From: Variovorax sp. OAS795
Lineage (GTDB): Bacteria; Pseudomonadota; Gammaproteobacteria; Burkholderiales; Burkholderiaceae_C
Reading direction: 5' to 3'
DNA length: 64,000 nt
Assembly (NCBI RefSeq): GCF_040546685.1
Contig: NZ_JBEPOH010000001.1
Location: 1,674,001-1,738,000 of the forward strand
Of this stretch, positions 8,353 to 16,684 are shown piece by piece. The position numbers and the translations under genes are program-made. Position 1 is the stretch's first letter, and the number at the start of each line of letters is the position of its first letter. A model generated the notes under the pieces. The model was given only the letters and a program-made list of their open reading frames with translations. It was not told the origin of the DNA and made no database searches.

Positions 8353-9693
8353 TCAGTGGCCGTGGTGCAGGTAGGCGGCCTCCCGCGGCAGCCGCAGGCT
8401 CACGAGGAACGCGATCACCATCATGGCGCTCACGTACCAGAAGAAGGCCGACTCGTGTCCCAGCGACTTGAGGCCCAGCGCCACGTACTCGGCGGAACCG
8501 CCGAAGATGGCATTGGCGATCGCATAGGCCAGCCCCACGCCCAGCGCGCGCACTTCGGGCGGAAACATCTCGGCCTTCACGATGCCGCTGATCGAGGTGT
8601 AGAAGCTCACCACCGCCAGCGCGATGATGATCAGCACGAACGCCATGACAGGGTTGGTGGTGTGCTGCAGCGCCGTGAGGATCGGTATCGTGGCCAGCGC
8701 GCCGAGTCCGCCGAACAGCAGCATGTTGTTGCGCCGCCCGATGCGGTCGGAGAGCGCGCCGAACACCGGCTGCATGCACATGTAGACGAAGAGCGCGCCG
8801 GTCATGACGTAGCTGGCGGTCTTGATCGGCAGGTGCACCGTGTTCACCAGGTACTTCTGCATGTAGGTGGTGAAGGTGTAGAAGATGAGCGAGCCGCCGG
8901 CCGTGAAGCCCAGCACGGTGAGGAAGGCCGGCGTGTGGTGCTTGAAGAGCCCGGCCATGGAACCCGCCTCCTTGTTGGCCTTGGCCTCGGCGCTCTGGGT
9001 CTCGTGCAGCGTGCGCCGCAGCAGCAATGCCACCACCGCCGCCACGGCGCCGATGACGAACGGGATGCGCCAGCCCCAGGCCTTGAGCTCGGCCTCGGTG
9101 AGCAGCTGTTCGAGCACCACGATCACCAGCACCGCGAGCAGCTGCCCGCCGATCAGCGTGACGTACTGGAACGACGAGAAGAAGCCCCGCTGCCCGCGCA
9201 GCGCGACCTCGCTCATGTAGGTGGCCGTGGTGCCGTATTCGCCGCCCACCGAAAGCCCCTGGAACAGCCGGCAGACCAGCAGCAGGAAGGGCGCCCACGC
9301 ACCGATCTGCGCGTAGGTGGGCAGGAACGCGATGACCAGCGAACCACCGCACATCATGGTGACGGAGATCAGCATCGACGTCTTGCGCCCGACCTTGTCG
9401 GCGACGCGCCCGAACAGCCAGCCGCCGATGGGCCGCATGAGGAAGCCTGCTGCGAACACGCCGGCCGTGTTCAGCAGTTGTACCGTCGGGTCCGACTTGG
9501 GAAAGAACGCCGATGCGAAGTACAGCGCCGAGAAGGCATACACGTAGAAGTCGAACCACTCGACGAGGTTGCCCGACGAGGCCGCCATGATCGAGAAGAC
9601 GCGGTGGCGTTTTTCTTCTGACGTGTAGTGGATCGGAGGCGGGGAGGATGCGGAAGCCGATGAGCTCCCCGTTACAGGCGTGGCTGCGCTCAT
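8353..9693 (-). CDS. MFS transporter of the metabolite:H+ symporter type (KgtP-like)
   Basis: A 446-residue inner-membrane permease with about 12 hydrophobic segments. It has the MHS hallmarks [16 protein letters not shown] in helix 1, [18 protein letters not shown] in loop 2-3, and [21 protein letters not shown]. Close relatives carry alpha-ketoglutarate, citrate, shikimate or proline/betaine with protons; the substrate here is not determined. The start is ATG giving MSAATPVTG; codons upstream code for an unlikely polar, Arg-rich extension. The next gene upstream on the same strand is a 2-hydroxyacid dehydrogenase 106 bases away, so hydroxy- or keto-acid uptake is a reasonable guess. Confidence 0.9.
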   Translation of the reverse strand: MSAATPVTGSSSASASSPPPIHYTSEEKRHRVFSIMAASSGNLVEWFDFYVYAFSALYFASAFFPKSDPTVQLLNTAGVFAAGFLMRPIGGWLFGRVADKVGRKTSMLISVTMMCGGSLVIAFLPTYAQIGAWAPFLLLVCRLFQGLSVGGEYGTTATYMSEVALRGQRGFFSSFQYVTLIGGQLLAVLVIVVLEQLLTEAELKAWGWRIPFVIGAVAAVVALLLRRTLHETQSAEAKANKEAGSMAGLFKHHTPAFLTVLGFTAGGSLIFYTFTTYMQKYLVNTVHLPIKTASYVMTGALFVYMCMQPVFGALSDRIGRRNNMLLFGGLGALATIPILTALQHTTNPVMAFVLIIIALAVVSFYTSISGIVKAEMFPPEVRALGVGLAYAIANAIFGGSAEYVALGLKSLGHESAFFWYVSAMMVIAFLVSLRLPREAAYLHHGH

Positions 9694-9799
9694 GATGCGT
9701 TGTGCCGCCGTGAAGGCGATGTTGTTGGAAGCAACATTCTCTGCACGTGCGCTTGTTCGCGCTGTCAGCCAGCGCCGCAAGCCTGTCGCCGGCGTGGGC

Positions 9800-10957
9800 T
9801 TAGAAGGTGCCCGGTAGCAGGATGCCCGAATCCACGTTCTCGATATCGGTGTGGCCGCAGAAGGCCATGGTGATGTCCAGTTCCTTGTGGATGAGTTGCA
9901 GCGCGCGCGTCACGCCGGCCTGGCCGTAGGCGCCCAGCCCGTAGAGAAAGCTTCGCCCGATCAGCGTGCCCCGCGCGCCGAGCGCACGGGCCTTGAGCAC
10001 GTCCTGGCCGCTGCGGATGCCGCCGTCCATCCACACCTCGATGTCGCGCCCCACCGCCTCGACGATGGCGGGCAGCGCCGAGATCGAGGAGGGCGCGCCA
10101 TCGAGCTGGCGCCCGCCGTGGTTGGAGACGATGAGCGCATCGGCGCCGCTTGCGGCAGCCAGGCGCGCGTCTTCCGCATCCATGATGCCCTTGAGGATCA
10201 GCTTGCCGCCCCAGCGCTTCTTGATCCATTCGACGTCGGCCCAGCTCAGTGCCGGGTCGAACTGCTCGGCCGTCCATGACGACAGCGACGACAGGTCCTT
10301 CACGCCCTTGGCATGGCCCGCGATGTTGCCGAAGGTGCGGCGCCGGGTGCCCAGCATGCCCAGGCACCAGTGCGGCTTGGTCGCCAGGTTGATCATGTTC
10401 GCGATCGTCGGCTTGGGCGGCGTCGAGAGGCCGTTCTTGATGTCCTTGTGGCGCTGCCCGAGGATCTGCAGGTCGAGCGTGAGCTGCAGCGCCGACACGT
10501 TCGCGGCGCGTGCCCGCTCGATCAGCCGCTCGATGAAGTCGCGGTCCTTCATGACGTAGAGCTGGAACCAGAACGGATGCCGGCCGGTGTGTTCGGCAAT
10601 GTCCTCGAGCGAGCAGATGCTCATGGTCGAGAGCGTGAACGGGATGCCGAAGGCCTTGGCCGCGCGCGCGCCCAGGATCTCGCCGTCGGCGTGCTGCATG
10701 CCGGTGAGGCCGGTGGGCGCAATGGCCACGGGCATGGCCACGTCCTGGCCGATCATCGTGGTGCGGGTGGAGCGGCCTTCCATGTTCACGGCCACGCGCT
10801 GGCGCAGCTTGATTTTCTGGAAGTCGCTCTCGTTGGCGCGGTAGGTGCTCTCGGTCCAGGCGCCGGAATCGGCGTAGTCGTAGAACATCCGGGGCACGCG
10901 CCGCTTGGCGACCACCCGCAGGTCTTCGATGCAGGTGATCTTGGAAAGGTCTGGCAC
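9800..10957 (-). CDS. lldD: FMN-dependent L-lactate/2-hydroxyacid dehydrogenase
   Basis: Oxidises L-lactate or a related 2-hydroxy acid to the keto acid with FMN. The 385-residue protein has the TIM-barrel family signatures: FYDYADSGA near residue 26, PVAIAPTG, and the active-site block [13 protein letters not shown] with catalytic His280 and Arg283, then [12 protein letters not shown] for FMN phosphate. The start is GTG, preceded by an AGGAGA ribosome-binding sequence about 8 bases upstream, which decides it over longer forms. It follows LysR and TetR regulators on the same strand and precedes an MHS-type permease. The exact substrate (lactate, mandelate, glycolate) is not fixed by sequence alone. 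Confidence 0.9.
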   Translation of the reverse strand: MPDLSKITCIEDLRVVAKRRVPRMFYDYADSGAWTESTYRANESDFQKIKLRQRVAVNMEGRSTRTTMIGQDVAMPVAIAPTGLTGMQHADGEILGARAAKAFGIPFTLSTMSICSLEDIAEHTGRHPFWFQLYVMKDRDFIERLIERARAANVSALQLTLDLQILGQRHKDIKNGLSTPPKPTIANMINLATKPHWCLGMLGTRRRTFGNIAGHAKGVKDLSSLSSWTAEQFDPALSWADVEWIKKRWGGKLILKGIMDAEDARLAAASGADALIVSNHGGRQLDGAPSSISALPAIVEAVGRDIEVWMDGGIRSGQDVLKARALGARGTLIGRSFLYGLGAYGQAGVTRALQLIHKELDITMAFCGHTDIENVDSGILLPGTF

Positions 10958-11091
10958 GAGGCGGTCTCCTGTTGGGTCTTCTTGGGGGCAGGGCGGGGCC
11001 ATTATCGTCAGCCCCGCAGCGGCCCCAGTGTGATTCGCCCAGCAGCGGCGCGCCTGAAAATTACCCCGCGCGCAGCTGAAAAGAATTCAGC

Positions 11092-11976
11092 TCAGTCGCG
11101 CAGCGCCTGGCGCAGCCATTCGACGAAGGTCGCGCACTCCCAGCGCTCCATGGCGCCCGGCTTCCAGCAGATGAAGTAGGCATTGGGCGATGGCACGCTG
11201 CGCGGCGAGAGCCGCACGAGGCGGCCGCTGTCGAGCCACGCGCTGCCCAGCTTCAGGTGCATGAGCACCACGCCGAAGTCTTCGGCCGCCGCGTCGAGGG
11301 CGAGCCCCAGGTCGTTGAACTGGTGGCCCGTCGCCGGCTCGGGCAGGCCGATGCCGCACGCCTTGAACCAGGTGCGCCACGATTCGAGCGGCGTGCGCAG
11401 CAGCTGGGCGCGCGAGACTTCCGCATCGGTGGCAAAGCCGTCGAAGGGACCGTGGCGTTCCAGGTAGGCCGGGCTGCACACCGGCGAGACCTCGTCGGCC
11501 AGCAGCTGGAAGAACTCGCGGTCGTGGAAGGGCCCGGTGCCGAAGCGCAGCTCGATGTCGGCCTCCTCGGCCGTCATGTTGCGCACCGGTGTGGTCACCT
11601 GCAGCATCAGCTCGATGTTCGGGTAGGCATCGCGGAACACGGCCAGCCGGGGCAGCAGCATCTGGCGCGAGAAGGTGGGCGTCACGGCCACCCGCAGCCG
11701 GCGCACCTGCGAGGCCGGCTCGCGCCCGGGCACCTGCTGCAGCGCCGCGATGGCTTCGCGCACGCGCGCCAGGTAGGCGATGCCGTCGGCGCTGAGGCTG
11801 AAATCGTTGCCCACGAAGAAGCGGCGTTCGAGCAGCGTCTCGAGCTGGCGGATGCGATGGCTCACGGCGCTGGGCGTGACGCTGAGCTCTTCGGCCGCGA
11901 GGTTCACGCTGCGCAGCCGTGCCACCGCCTCGAAGGCCTGCAGGCCCTGGGTCGAGGGGAGTCGCATCGAAGCCAT
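11092..11976 (-). CDS. LysR-family transcriptional regulator (GcvA-like)
   Basis: A 294-residue regulator. The N-terminal winged HTH spans residues about 8-66 (GLQAFEAVARLRSVNLAAEELSVT then PSAVSHRIRQLE), and a periplasmic-binding-like effector domain follows from about residue 90. The pattern LQAFEAVARxxSxxxAAEELxVTxSAVSHxIxxLE is of the GcvA subgroup. The start is the ATG giving MASMRLP. It sits between the TetR gene (14 bases away) and the lactate dehydrogenase-like gene, both on the same strand. It may control the latter, but target and inducer are unknown. Confidence 0.9.
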   Translation of the reverse strand: MASMRLPSTQGLQAFEAVARLRSVNLAAEELSVTPSAVSHRIRQLETLLERRFFVGNDFSLSADGIAYLARVREAIAALQQVPGREPASQVRRLRVAVTPTFSRQMLLPRLAVFRDAYPNIELMLQVTTPVRNMTAEEADIELRFGTGPFHDREFFQLLADEVSPVCSPAYLERHGPFDGFATDAEVSRAQLLRTPLESWRTWFKACGIGLPEPATGHQFNDLGLALDAAAEDFGVVLMHLKLGSAWLDSGRLVRLSPRSVPSPNAYFICWKPGAMERWECATFVEWLRQALRD

Positions 11977-11990
11977 AGAGTGGGGCGATG

Positions 11991-12593
11991 TTATCGGGTC
12001 GGCGGCACGCTCGGCGCGGCGGCCAATGCCTTGAGCAGCCTGCGCAGGTCGTCCACGGCTTCGCGCGCGAGCGCGGCCTCGCCCATCTGCGCCTTGACGA
12101 TGGCGCCGTCCACGCCGAGCGCAGCGGCCTGCGCAAGCGCCATACGCGACGGCGAATCCGCGGGCAGCAAGCCGGCGATGACTTCGGTCATTTCGCGCTT
12201 GTGATCGCGCGCACGCTCTACCGCGCCCGCCACGCTGCCGCCCACCTCGGCCACCGAGTTGATGAAGGCGCAGCCGCGAAACGCCGGATCGGCGAACCAT
12301 TCGGCCATCACGTCGGCAAGCAGCAGCAGGGCGCCCGCATTGCCCACGCGCTCATGCGCGCCGCGGCGTCCGAGCGCATCGACGAACCATGCCATCCAGC
12401 GCGCATGGCGGTGGTCGAGGAACTCGCGCACCAGGTCGTCCTTGGACGGGAAGTGCCGGTAGAAGGTGACCTTGGTCACACCCGATTCGGCGATGACGCG
12501 GTCGATGCCGGTGGCGCGGATGCCATGGGCATAGAAGAGCTCGTGCGCCGTGTGCAGGATGCGTTCGCGCGCGGGCAGTGCAGAGGTGTCCAT
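11991..12593 (-). CDS. TetR-family transcriptional regulator
   Basis: A 200-residue repressor. The N-terminal HTH covers residues about 8-52 (ILHTAHELFYAHGIRATGID then VTKVTFYRHFPSKDDLV), and an effector-binding helical domain follows, with GCAFINSVAEVGG typical of one TetR C-terminal subgroup. The ATG lies 15 bases from a perfect palindrome in the gap to the divergent DUF1348 gene, so it very likely represses both itself and that gene. The ligand is unknown. Confidence 0.92.
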   Translation of the reverse strand: MDTSALPARERILHTAHELFYAHGIRATGIDRVIAESGVTKVTFYRHFPSKDDLVREFLDHRHARWMAWFVDALGRRGAHERVGNAGALLLLADVMAEWFADPAFRGCAFINSVAEVGGSVAGAVERARDHKREMTEVIAGLLPADSPSRMALAQAAALGVDGAIVKAQMGEAALAREAVDDLRRLLKALAAAPSVPPTR

Positions 12594-12607
12594 GCGGCTA
12601 TTGTAGG

Positions 12608-12631
12608 CATGTAGACAGGTCTGTCTACATG
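12608..12631. promoter_or_regulatory. Palindromic TetR-type operator
   Basis: A perfect 11-base inverted repeat, catgtagacag and ctgtctacatg, separated by two bases (gt). It lies between the divergent TetR gene (start 12593) and the DUF1348 gene (start 12679). TAGACAG-type arms are common in TetR-family operators. Position and symmetry make it the probable binding site for a TetR dimer or dimer pair controlling both directions. Confidence 0.8.
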
Positions 12632-12678
12632 TGGCACATTGCGGTTCTTCCGATTCATCCCTTCGACGAAAGACCGAC

Positions 12679-13101
12679 ATGGAATCCCGCCCGCCTTTGC
12701 CGCCCTTCACCCTCGAATCCGCCACCCGGAAAGTACAGGCCGCCGAAGACGCCTGGAACACCCGCGACCCGGTGCGCGTGAGCCTGGCCTACACGCCCGA
12801 TACCGAATGGCGCAACCGCGCCGACTTCGTCAACGGCCGCGAGCAGGTGGTCGAGTTCCTCGCGCGCAAGTGGGAGCGCGAGCACGACTACCGCCTCAAG
12901 AAACAGCTCTGGGCCTTCATGGACAACCGCATTGCGGTGCGCTTCGAATACGAATGGCACGACGCGGCCGGGCAGTGGTTTCGCAGCCATGGCAACGAGA
13001 ACTGGGAGTTCGCCGGGAACGGGCTGATGCAGCGGCGCTTCGCGAGCATCAACGACCAGCCCATCGCGGCGTCGGAGCGCAAGTTCCACTGGGACCGGTG
13101 A
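12679..13101 (+). CDS. DUF1348 / NTF2-like protein
   Basis: A 140-residue soluble protein of the nuclear-transport-factor-2-like superfamily, matching DUF1348: [63 protein letters not shown] and [18 protein letters not shown]. The cone-shaped fold commonly binds small hydrophobic molecules, but no reaction is known for this family. It is transcribed divergently from a TetR gene across a palindrome and is therefore the likely regulated target. The next gene downstream is the cyanase, 82 bases away on the same strand. Confidence 0.88.
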   Translation: MESRPPLPPFTLESATRKVQAAEDAWNTRDPVRVSLAYTPDTEWRNRADFVNGREQVVEFLARKWEREHDYRLKKQLWAFMDNRIAVRFEYEWHDAAGQWFRSHGNENWEFAGNGLMQRRFASINDQPIAASERKFHWDR

Positions 13102-13183
13102 GCGCCTGCTTTCACGCTGGGAGTGGCAGCGGGAACATTTGTTGCTTCCGCTTCAGCCCAACCAACTCCAGGAGCAAACCTGC

Positions 13184-13627
13184 ATGAACCGCAACGACGT
13201 GACCGAGAAGATCATCACCGTGAAGGTGGCCAAGGGCATCCAGTGGGCCGACGTGGCCAGGAAGGTGGGGCTCTCCAAGGAGTGGACCACCGCCGCATGC
13301 CTGGGCCAGATGACGCTCGACGACAAGCAGGCCAGGACCGTCGGCAAGATCTTCGGCCTGACCGCGGAGGAGCAGAAGTGGCTCCAGGTGGTGCCCTACA
13401 AGGGGTCGCTGCCCACGCCGGTGCCGACCGATCCGCTCATCTACCGCTGGTACGAGGTCGTGAGCGTGTACGGCACCACCATCAAGGAACTGATCCACGA
13501 GGAGTTCGGCGACGGCATCATGAGCGCCATCGACTTCAGCATGGACATCCAGCGCCAAGCCGACCCCAAGGGCGACCGCGTGAACGTGGTGCTGTCCGGC
13601 AAGTTCCTGCCCTACAAGACCTACTGA
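13184..13627 (+). CDS. cynS: Cyanate hydratase (cyanase)
   Basis: Converts cyanate and bicarbonate to ammonia and CO2 (through carbamate). The 147-residue protein has an N-terminal HTH-like helical domain (ADVARKVGLSKEW) and the C-terminal catalytic half with YRWYEVVSVYG (Arg and Glu of the active site) and GDGIMSAIDFSMDI (Ser), matching residues Arg96, Glu99 and Ser122 of the E. coli enzyme. The ATG has AGGAG about 8 bases upstream. No carbonic anhydrase (cynT) is adjacent; a CynX-type permease lies 3 kb downstream on the other strand. It may form a transcript with the DUF1348 gene or have its own promoter. Confidence 0.96.
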   Translation: MNRNDVTEKIITVKVAKGIQWADVARKVGLSKEWTTAACLGQMTLDDKQARTVGKIFGLTAEEQKWLQVVPYKGSLPTPVPTDPLIYRWYEVVSVYGTTIKELIHEEFGDGIMSAIDFSMDIQRQADPKGDRVNVVLSGKFLPYKTY

Positions 13628-13655
13628 CGCGGCACGGCCCGCGCGGCGTGCGCGC

Positions 13656-14408
13656 TCAGAAGGCCGCGTGTCCGGCCGGCCGCACACGGCAGGCCGTGCG
13701 CCGGGGCGCCGAGATGCTGCCGCCCTCGATGGCGCCCGCGATCGACCGGGCCACGGCTTCCACCGGCACCGCGATGCGCCGCCGCGTGACCATGCGCTCG
13801 AAAGAGCTGCAGGCCGCCATGCGGTCGGCCAGCAGGGTGTCGGCCTCGCTCACGTCGGGGCGCACCACCGTCACGCGCACGCGCCCGGCATGCTCCTGGC
13901 GCAGCCCTTCCGAGATGGCATCGACCGCGTACTGCGTGCCGCAATACACTGCCGAGTTGGGCGATGCGCCATGCGCCGGCACCGGCGCCACGTTGACGAT
14001 GTGGCCCCAGCCCTGCTCCTGCATCGTCGGCAGCACCGCCGCGATGCCCAGCAGCACGCCGCGCAGGTTGACGTCGATCATCAATTCCCATTCGTCGATC
14101 TTGCGCGTCCACAGCGGCGAGAGCGGCATCACGCCGGCGGCGTTCACCAGCACGTCGATGCGGTCGTGCGTCTCGAGCGCGAACTCGGCAAAGGCCTCCA
14201 CGTCCGGGCGATAGGTCACGTCGAGCCGCTGGAAGCTCGCGGTTCCGCCGGCGGCCGTGATGTCCTCGGCCAGCGCCTCGAGCCGTTCGGTGCGGCGCGC
14301 GCCGAGCACCACCTTGGCGCCGCGGCGCGCCAGCAGCCGCGCGGCCGCTTCGCCGATGCCACCGCTTGCGCCCGTGATGAGGACGACTTTTTCCTGGATT
14401 GCGCTCAT
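13656..14408 (-). CDS. SDR-family oxidoreductase-like protein lacking catalytic Ser and Lys
   Basis: A 250-residue classical short-chain dehydrogenase fold: TGASGGIG (residues 12-19) binds the dinucleotide, NAAG (89-92) and Asn114 are present, and Tyr155 is kept. At the position of the catalytic Ser the sequence is NVAP (Pro142 for Ser), and the YxxxK motif reads YCGTQ, so the Lys is Gln159. Both changes are clear in the DNA (ccg and cag codons). The start has a GAGGAGA sequence just upstream. Ordinary SDR reduction is therefore doubtful; cofactor binding or altered chemistry is possible. It is convergent with the cyanase gene. Confidence 0.85.
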   Translation of the reverse strand: MSAIQEKVVLITGASGGIGEAAARLLARRGAKVVLGARRTERLEALAEDITAAGGTASFQRLDVTYRPDVEAFAEFALETHDRIDVLVNAAGVMPLSPLWTRKIDEWELMIDVNLRGVLLGIAAVLPTMQEQGWGHIVNVAPVPAHGASPNSAVYCGTQYAVDAISEGLRQEHAGRVRVTVVRPDVSEADTLLADRMAACSSFERMVTRRRIAVPVEAVARSIAGAIEGGSISAPRRTACRVRPAGHAAF

Positions 14409-14617
14409 GAGAATCTCCTCTTGCGGATGGGTGTGGACCATGGCGCAATGCGGCGCCGGGCATGGATGCAAGTCTCGCGCGGATGGTGCCCGGGGCGTTA
14501 TCCGGATCGAACGGGCTTCTTGCCTGATCCTGCAGACGTGGGGCTTGCGGCACCGGCCGGGCGTCATACGCTTTCCGGCAGATGGCCGCATGCGTGCGCA
14601 GCCGCGACACTGCGGGC

Positions 14618-15136
14618 ATGGACACCGCAGCGCCCCCATTCCCCTTCGAAGTCCAACCCTTCGACACCCCGACCGAGGCCGCGCGCGCGGCGCTCGAGGC
14701 CGTGCTCATCGAGTCGATCGAACGCCGCAAGGAGTTTGGCGGAATGATCTGCCAATGGGGCACCCGGTACTTCGCCATGCCGCCGCGCGAGGGAGACACC
14801 AACACCGTCGACGTGGGCCACCGCGGTGGCAACAAGGGCTGCCCCGAGGGCACCAGCGCCGTGGCCTACTACCACACGCACCCGGCGGTCAAGGGCGCCG
14901 GCTTCAAGATGGAGCCGGACAAGTTCTCGCCCGAAGACCGGGGCGTGGCGGACGATTTCGGCATCGACGCCTATGTCGGCAGCGTGTCCGGCCTGTTCCT
15001 CCGATACGACCATCGGACGAAGAAGATCGCCGTCGCCGGACCGCGCCTGAAGAACTGCCGCGATGAAATGATTCTCCGCGAGCCGCCCAAGGCCACGCCC
15101 CGGTCGCGCACGCGCGCGCGGTTCAACGCCAGCTAG
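14618..15136 (+). CDS. Stand-alone DUF4329 / JAMM-like protein
   Basis: A 172-residue soluble protein. The middle holds KEFGGMI with Glu39, HTHP (residues 86-89) and SPED (Ser104, Asp107), the order E, HxH(P), SxxD seen in JAB/JAMM zinc metalloproteases. It continues DRGVADDFGIDAYVGSVSGLFLRYD, which fits DUF4329. That domain often forms the C-terminal tip of Rhs-type and other secreted proteins; here it stands alone without a signal peptide. Peptidase or deubiquitinase-like activity is inference. The ATG has no strong Shine-Dalgarno sequence. The neighbours (SDR, flavin reductase) give no clear context. Confidence 0.72.
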   Translation: MDTAAPPFPFEVQPFDTPTEAARAALEAVLIESIERRKEFGGMICQWGTRYFAMPPREGDTNTVDVGHRGGNKGCPEGTSAVAYYHTHPAVKGAGFKMEPDKFSPEDRGVADDFGIDAYVGSVSGLFLRYDHRTKKIAVAGPRLKNCRDEMILREPPKATPRSRTRARFNAS

Positions 15137-15163
15137 CGCCGGCCGCGCAGCGGCTCGCGTCGC

Positions 15164-15754
15164 TCAGTAGGGTGGCGCCTTGCGCGACCGCTGCGTGCGT
15201 GCCGCCTCGGTCCACCATGCAAGGTCATCGGCAAAGCGGCCGAACGAGCGCTCGAGCGATTGGCCGGCACTGCCCGTGGGCTTGCCGCTCTCGTCCAGCG
15301 TTTGCGAAAGGGGACCGGCCGCCAGTGTGCTCGAGATGACGACCATTCCCATCTCGGACAGGATCGAGTGCCAGGCGGTGCCCGAGCGCACACCGGAGAA
15401 GCGTCCCGCCGAGTAGCTCGCAATGGCGGCAGGGCGCCAGAACCATTCCTCGAGGAAGTGGTCGGTCAGGTTCTTCAGGCCCGGCTGCGGACCCCAGTTG
15501 TACTCCCCGGTCACGAAGACGAAGGCGTCGGCGCCGCGAATCTTCTGCGCCAGCGCTTCCATCGGCGCGGGCGCGGTACCCTGTGGGTACTCCTTGTACA
15601 TGCGGTCCAGCATCGGCAGTCCGACGGCCCGGGCATCGACAAGCTCGGCTTGGGCGCCGCGCGCAGTGAGCCCGGCCACCAGGTAGTCCGCCAGGCGAAT
15701 GCCCATGCGGTCCGAGCGGTACGAGCCATAGAACACCAGGATCCTGTCAGCCAT
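15164..15754 (-). CDS. NADPH-dependent FMN reductase family flavoprotein
   Basis: A 196-residue flavodoxin-fold protein. ILVFYGSYRSDRMG near the N terminus is the FMN phosphate loop, and VFVTGEYNWGPQPGLKNLTDH is the typical segment of the family that contacts the flavin ring. Such proteins reduce flavins, azo dyes, quinones or chromate with NAD(P)H. The start is the ATG giving MADRILVF. It is convergent with the DUF4329 gene; 27 bases separate the stop codons. The substrate is not known. Confidence 0.88.
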   Translation of the reverse strand: MADRILVFYGSYRSDRMGIRLADYLVAGLTARGAQAELVDARAVGLPMLDRMYKEYPQGTAPAPMEALAQKIRGADAFVFVTGEYNWGPQPGLKNLTDHFLEEWFWRPAAIASYSAGRFSGVRSGTAWHSILSEMGMVVISSTLAAGPLSQTLDESGKPTGSAGQSLERSFGRFADDLAWWTEAARTQRSRKAPPY

Positions 15755-15874
15755 CTTCACTCCGTTCCAGAGGCCGAGGGGGGCCTCCGGTGCGAAGGCT
15801 ACAACATCGCGGCCGACATCATTTGCGGCATTTGGTAGCAGCTGCTTCCTGGCCGTCTGGCTATCATCCGCTGC

Positions 15875-16672
15875 ATGAGAAAGCCGCCGCCAGCTCTTCG
15901 CATCGTTGCGCCGATGCTCGCCCTGCTGCTGGCCGGCCATGTCGTTGCCGCACCTGCCGCCCGGCCGTTCGACGCGGTCAAGAAGCCGGAGTCCATCGAC
16001 CCCGAATGGCGCGACCGCCTGTGCGCGCTGCTGCCGCAACCCTGTGATCCGCAGGTGCTCGGCCTGTACCGGCCGCGCGGCGCTGCAGCTGGAAATTACG
16101 CAGTGCTGTCGAACGAGCCGCTGGCCATGGCGATGGTGCGCTACAAGCGCGTGGCGGATTCGAAAACCTGGCAGCTCGAGCGCCTGCATGACTTCAGCGG
16201 CTATGCGGCCGCATTGAAGAAGGAAAGCGGCGCGGGCTTGTCCGAGCTGCGCGTTTCGCTCGCCCCGGCGCTCTATCCGCTGGCCGAAGGCCAATGGGCC
16301 GTGGCCGTGCTCCAGACAGTGTCGGAGATGTACTCGGGCGGCGGCTCCTCGTCCACCACGGCCGACTTCGTTCCGCTCGACAAGAGCAAGGCCGTGCACG
16401 AGGGCATTCCCTTCTCCTGTTCGAAGATGGTCCGCGCCTGCTTCAGCGAGAAGGAATACAAGCAGTCGAAGCATTGCCACGACGAGAGCAGCGGCAGCCT
16501 GCGCATCGCCTACGGCGAACCCGCCAGGCCCGGCGAACCGTACCAATGGCAATACACCTGGCTGCAAAGTGAATGGCCCGCACACACGCCAGCGAGCGCC
16601 GCGGCCACCACGCGCCTGCACTTTGCCGCCAGGACCACCGAACGTGCGGGGTTCTGCGGCGGGCCGCGATAG
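15875..16672 (+). CDS. Exported hypothetical protein
   Basis: A 265-residue protein with a Sec signal peptide: a positive N terminus, a hydrophobic core PMLALLLAGHVV and a likely cleavage after AAPAA near residue 29. The mature part contains several Cys (LCALLPQPC, FSCSKMVRAC, KHC), suggesting disulfides in the periplasm. No family was recognised with certainty. It is convergent with the CynX-type permease gene with 12 bases between the stops, and has its own upstream gap of 120 bases. Confidence 0.75.
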   Translation: MRKPPPALRIVAPMLALLLAGHVVAAPAARPFDAVKKPESIDPEWRDRLCALLPQPCDPQVLGLYRPRGAAAGNYAVLSNEPLAMAMVRYKRVADSKTWQLERLHDFSGYAAALKKESGAGLSELRVSLAPALYPLAEGQWAVAVLQTVSEMYSGGGSSSTTADFVPLDKSKAVHEGIPFSCSKMVRACFSEKEYKQSKHCHDESSGSLRIAYGEPARPGEPYQWQYTWLQSEWPAHTPASAAATTRLHFAARTTERAGFCGGPR

Positions 16673-16684
16673 CCCGGTGCCTTC

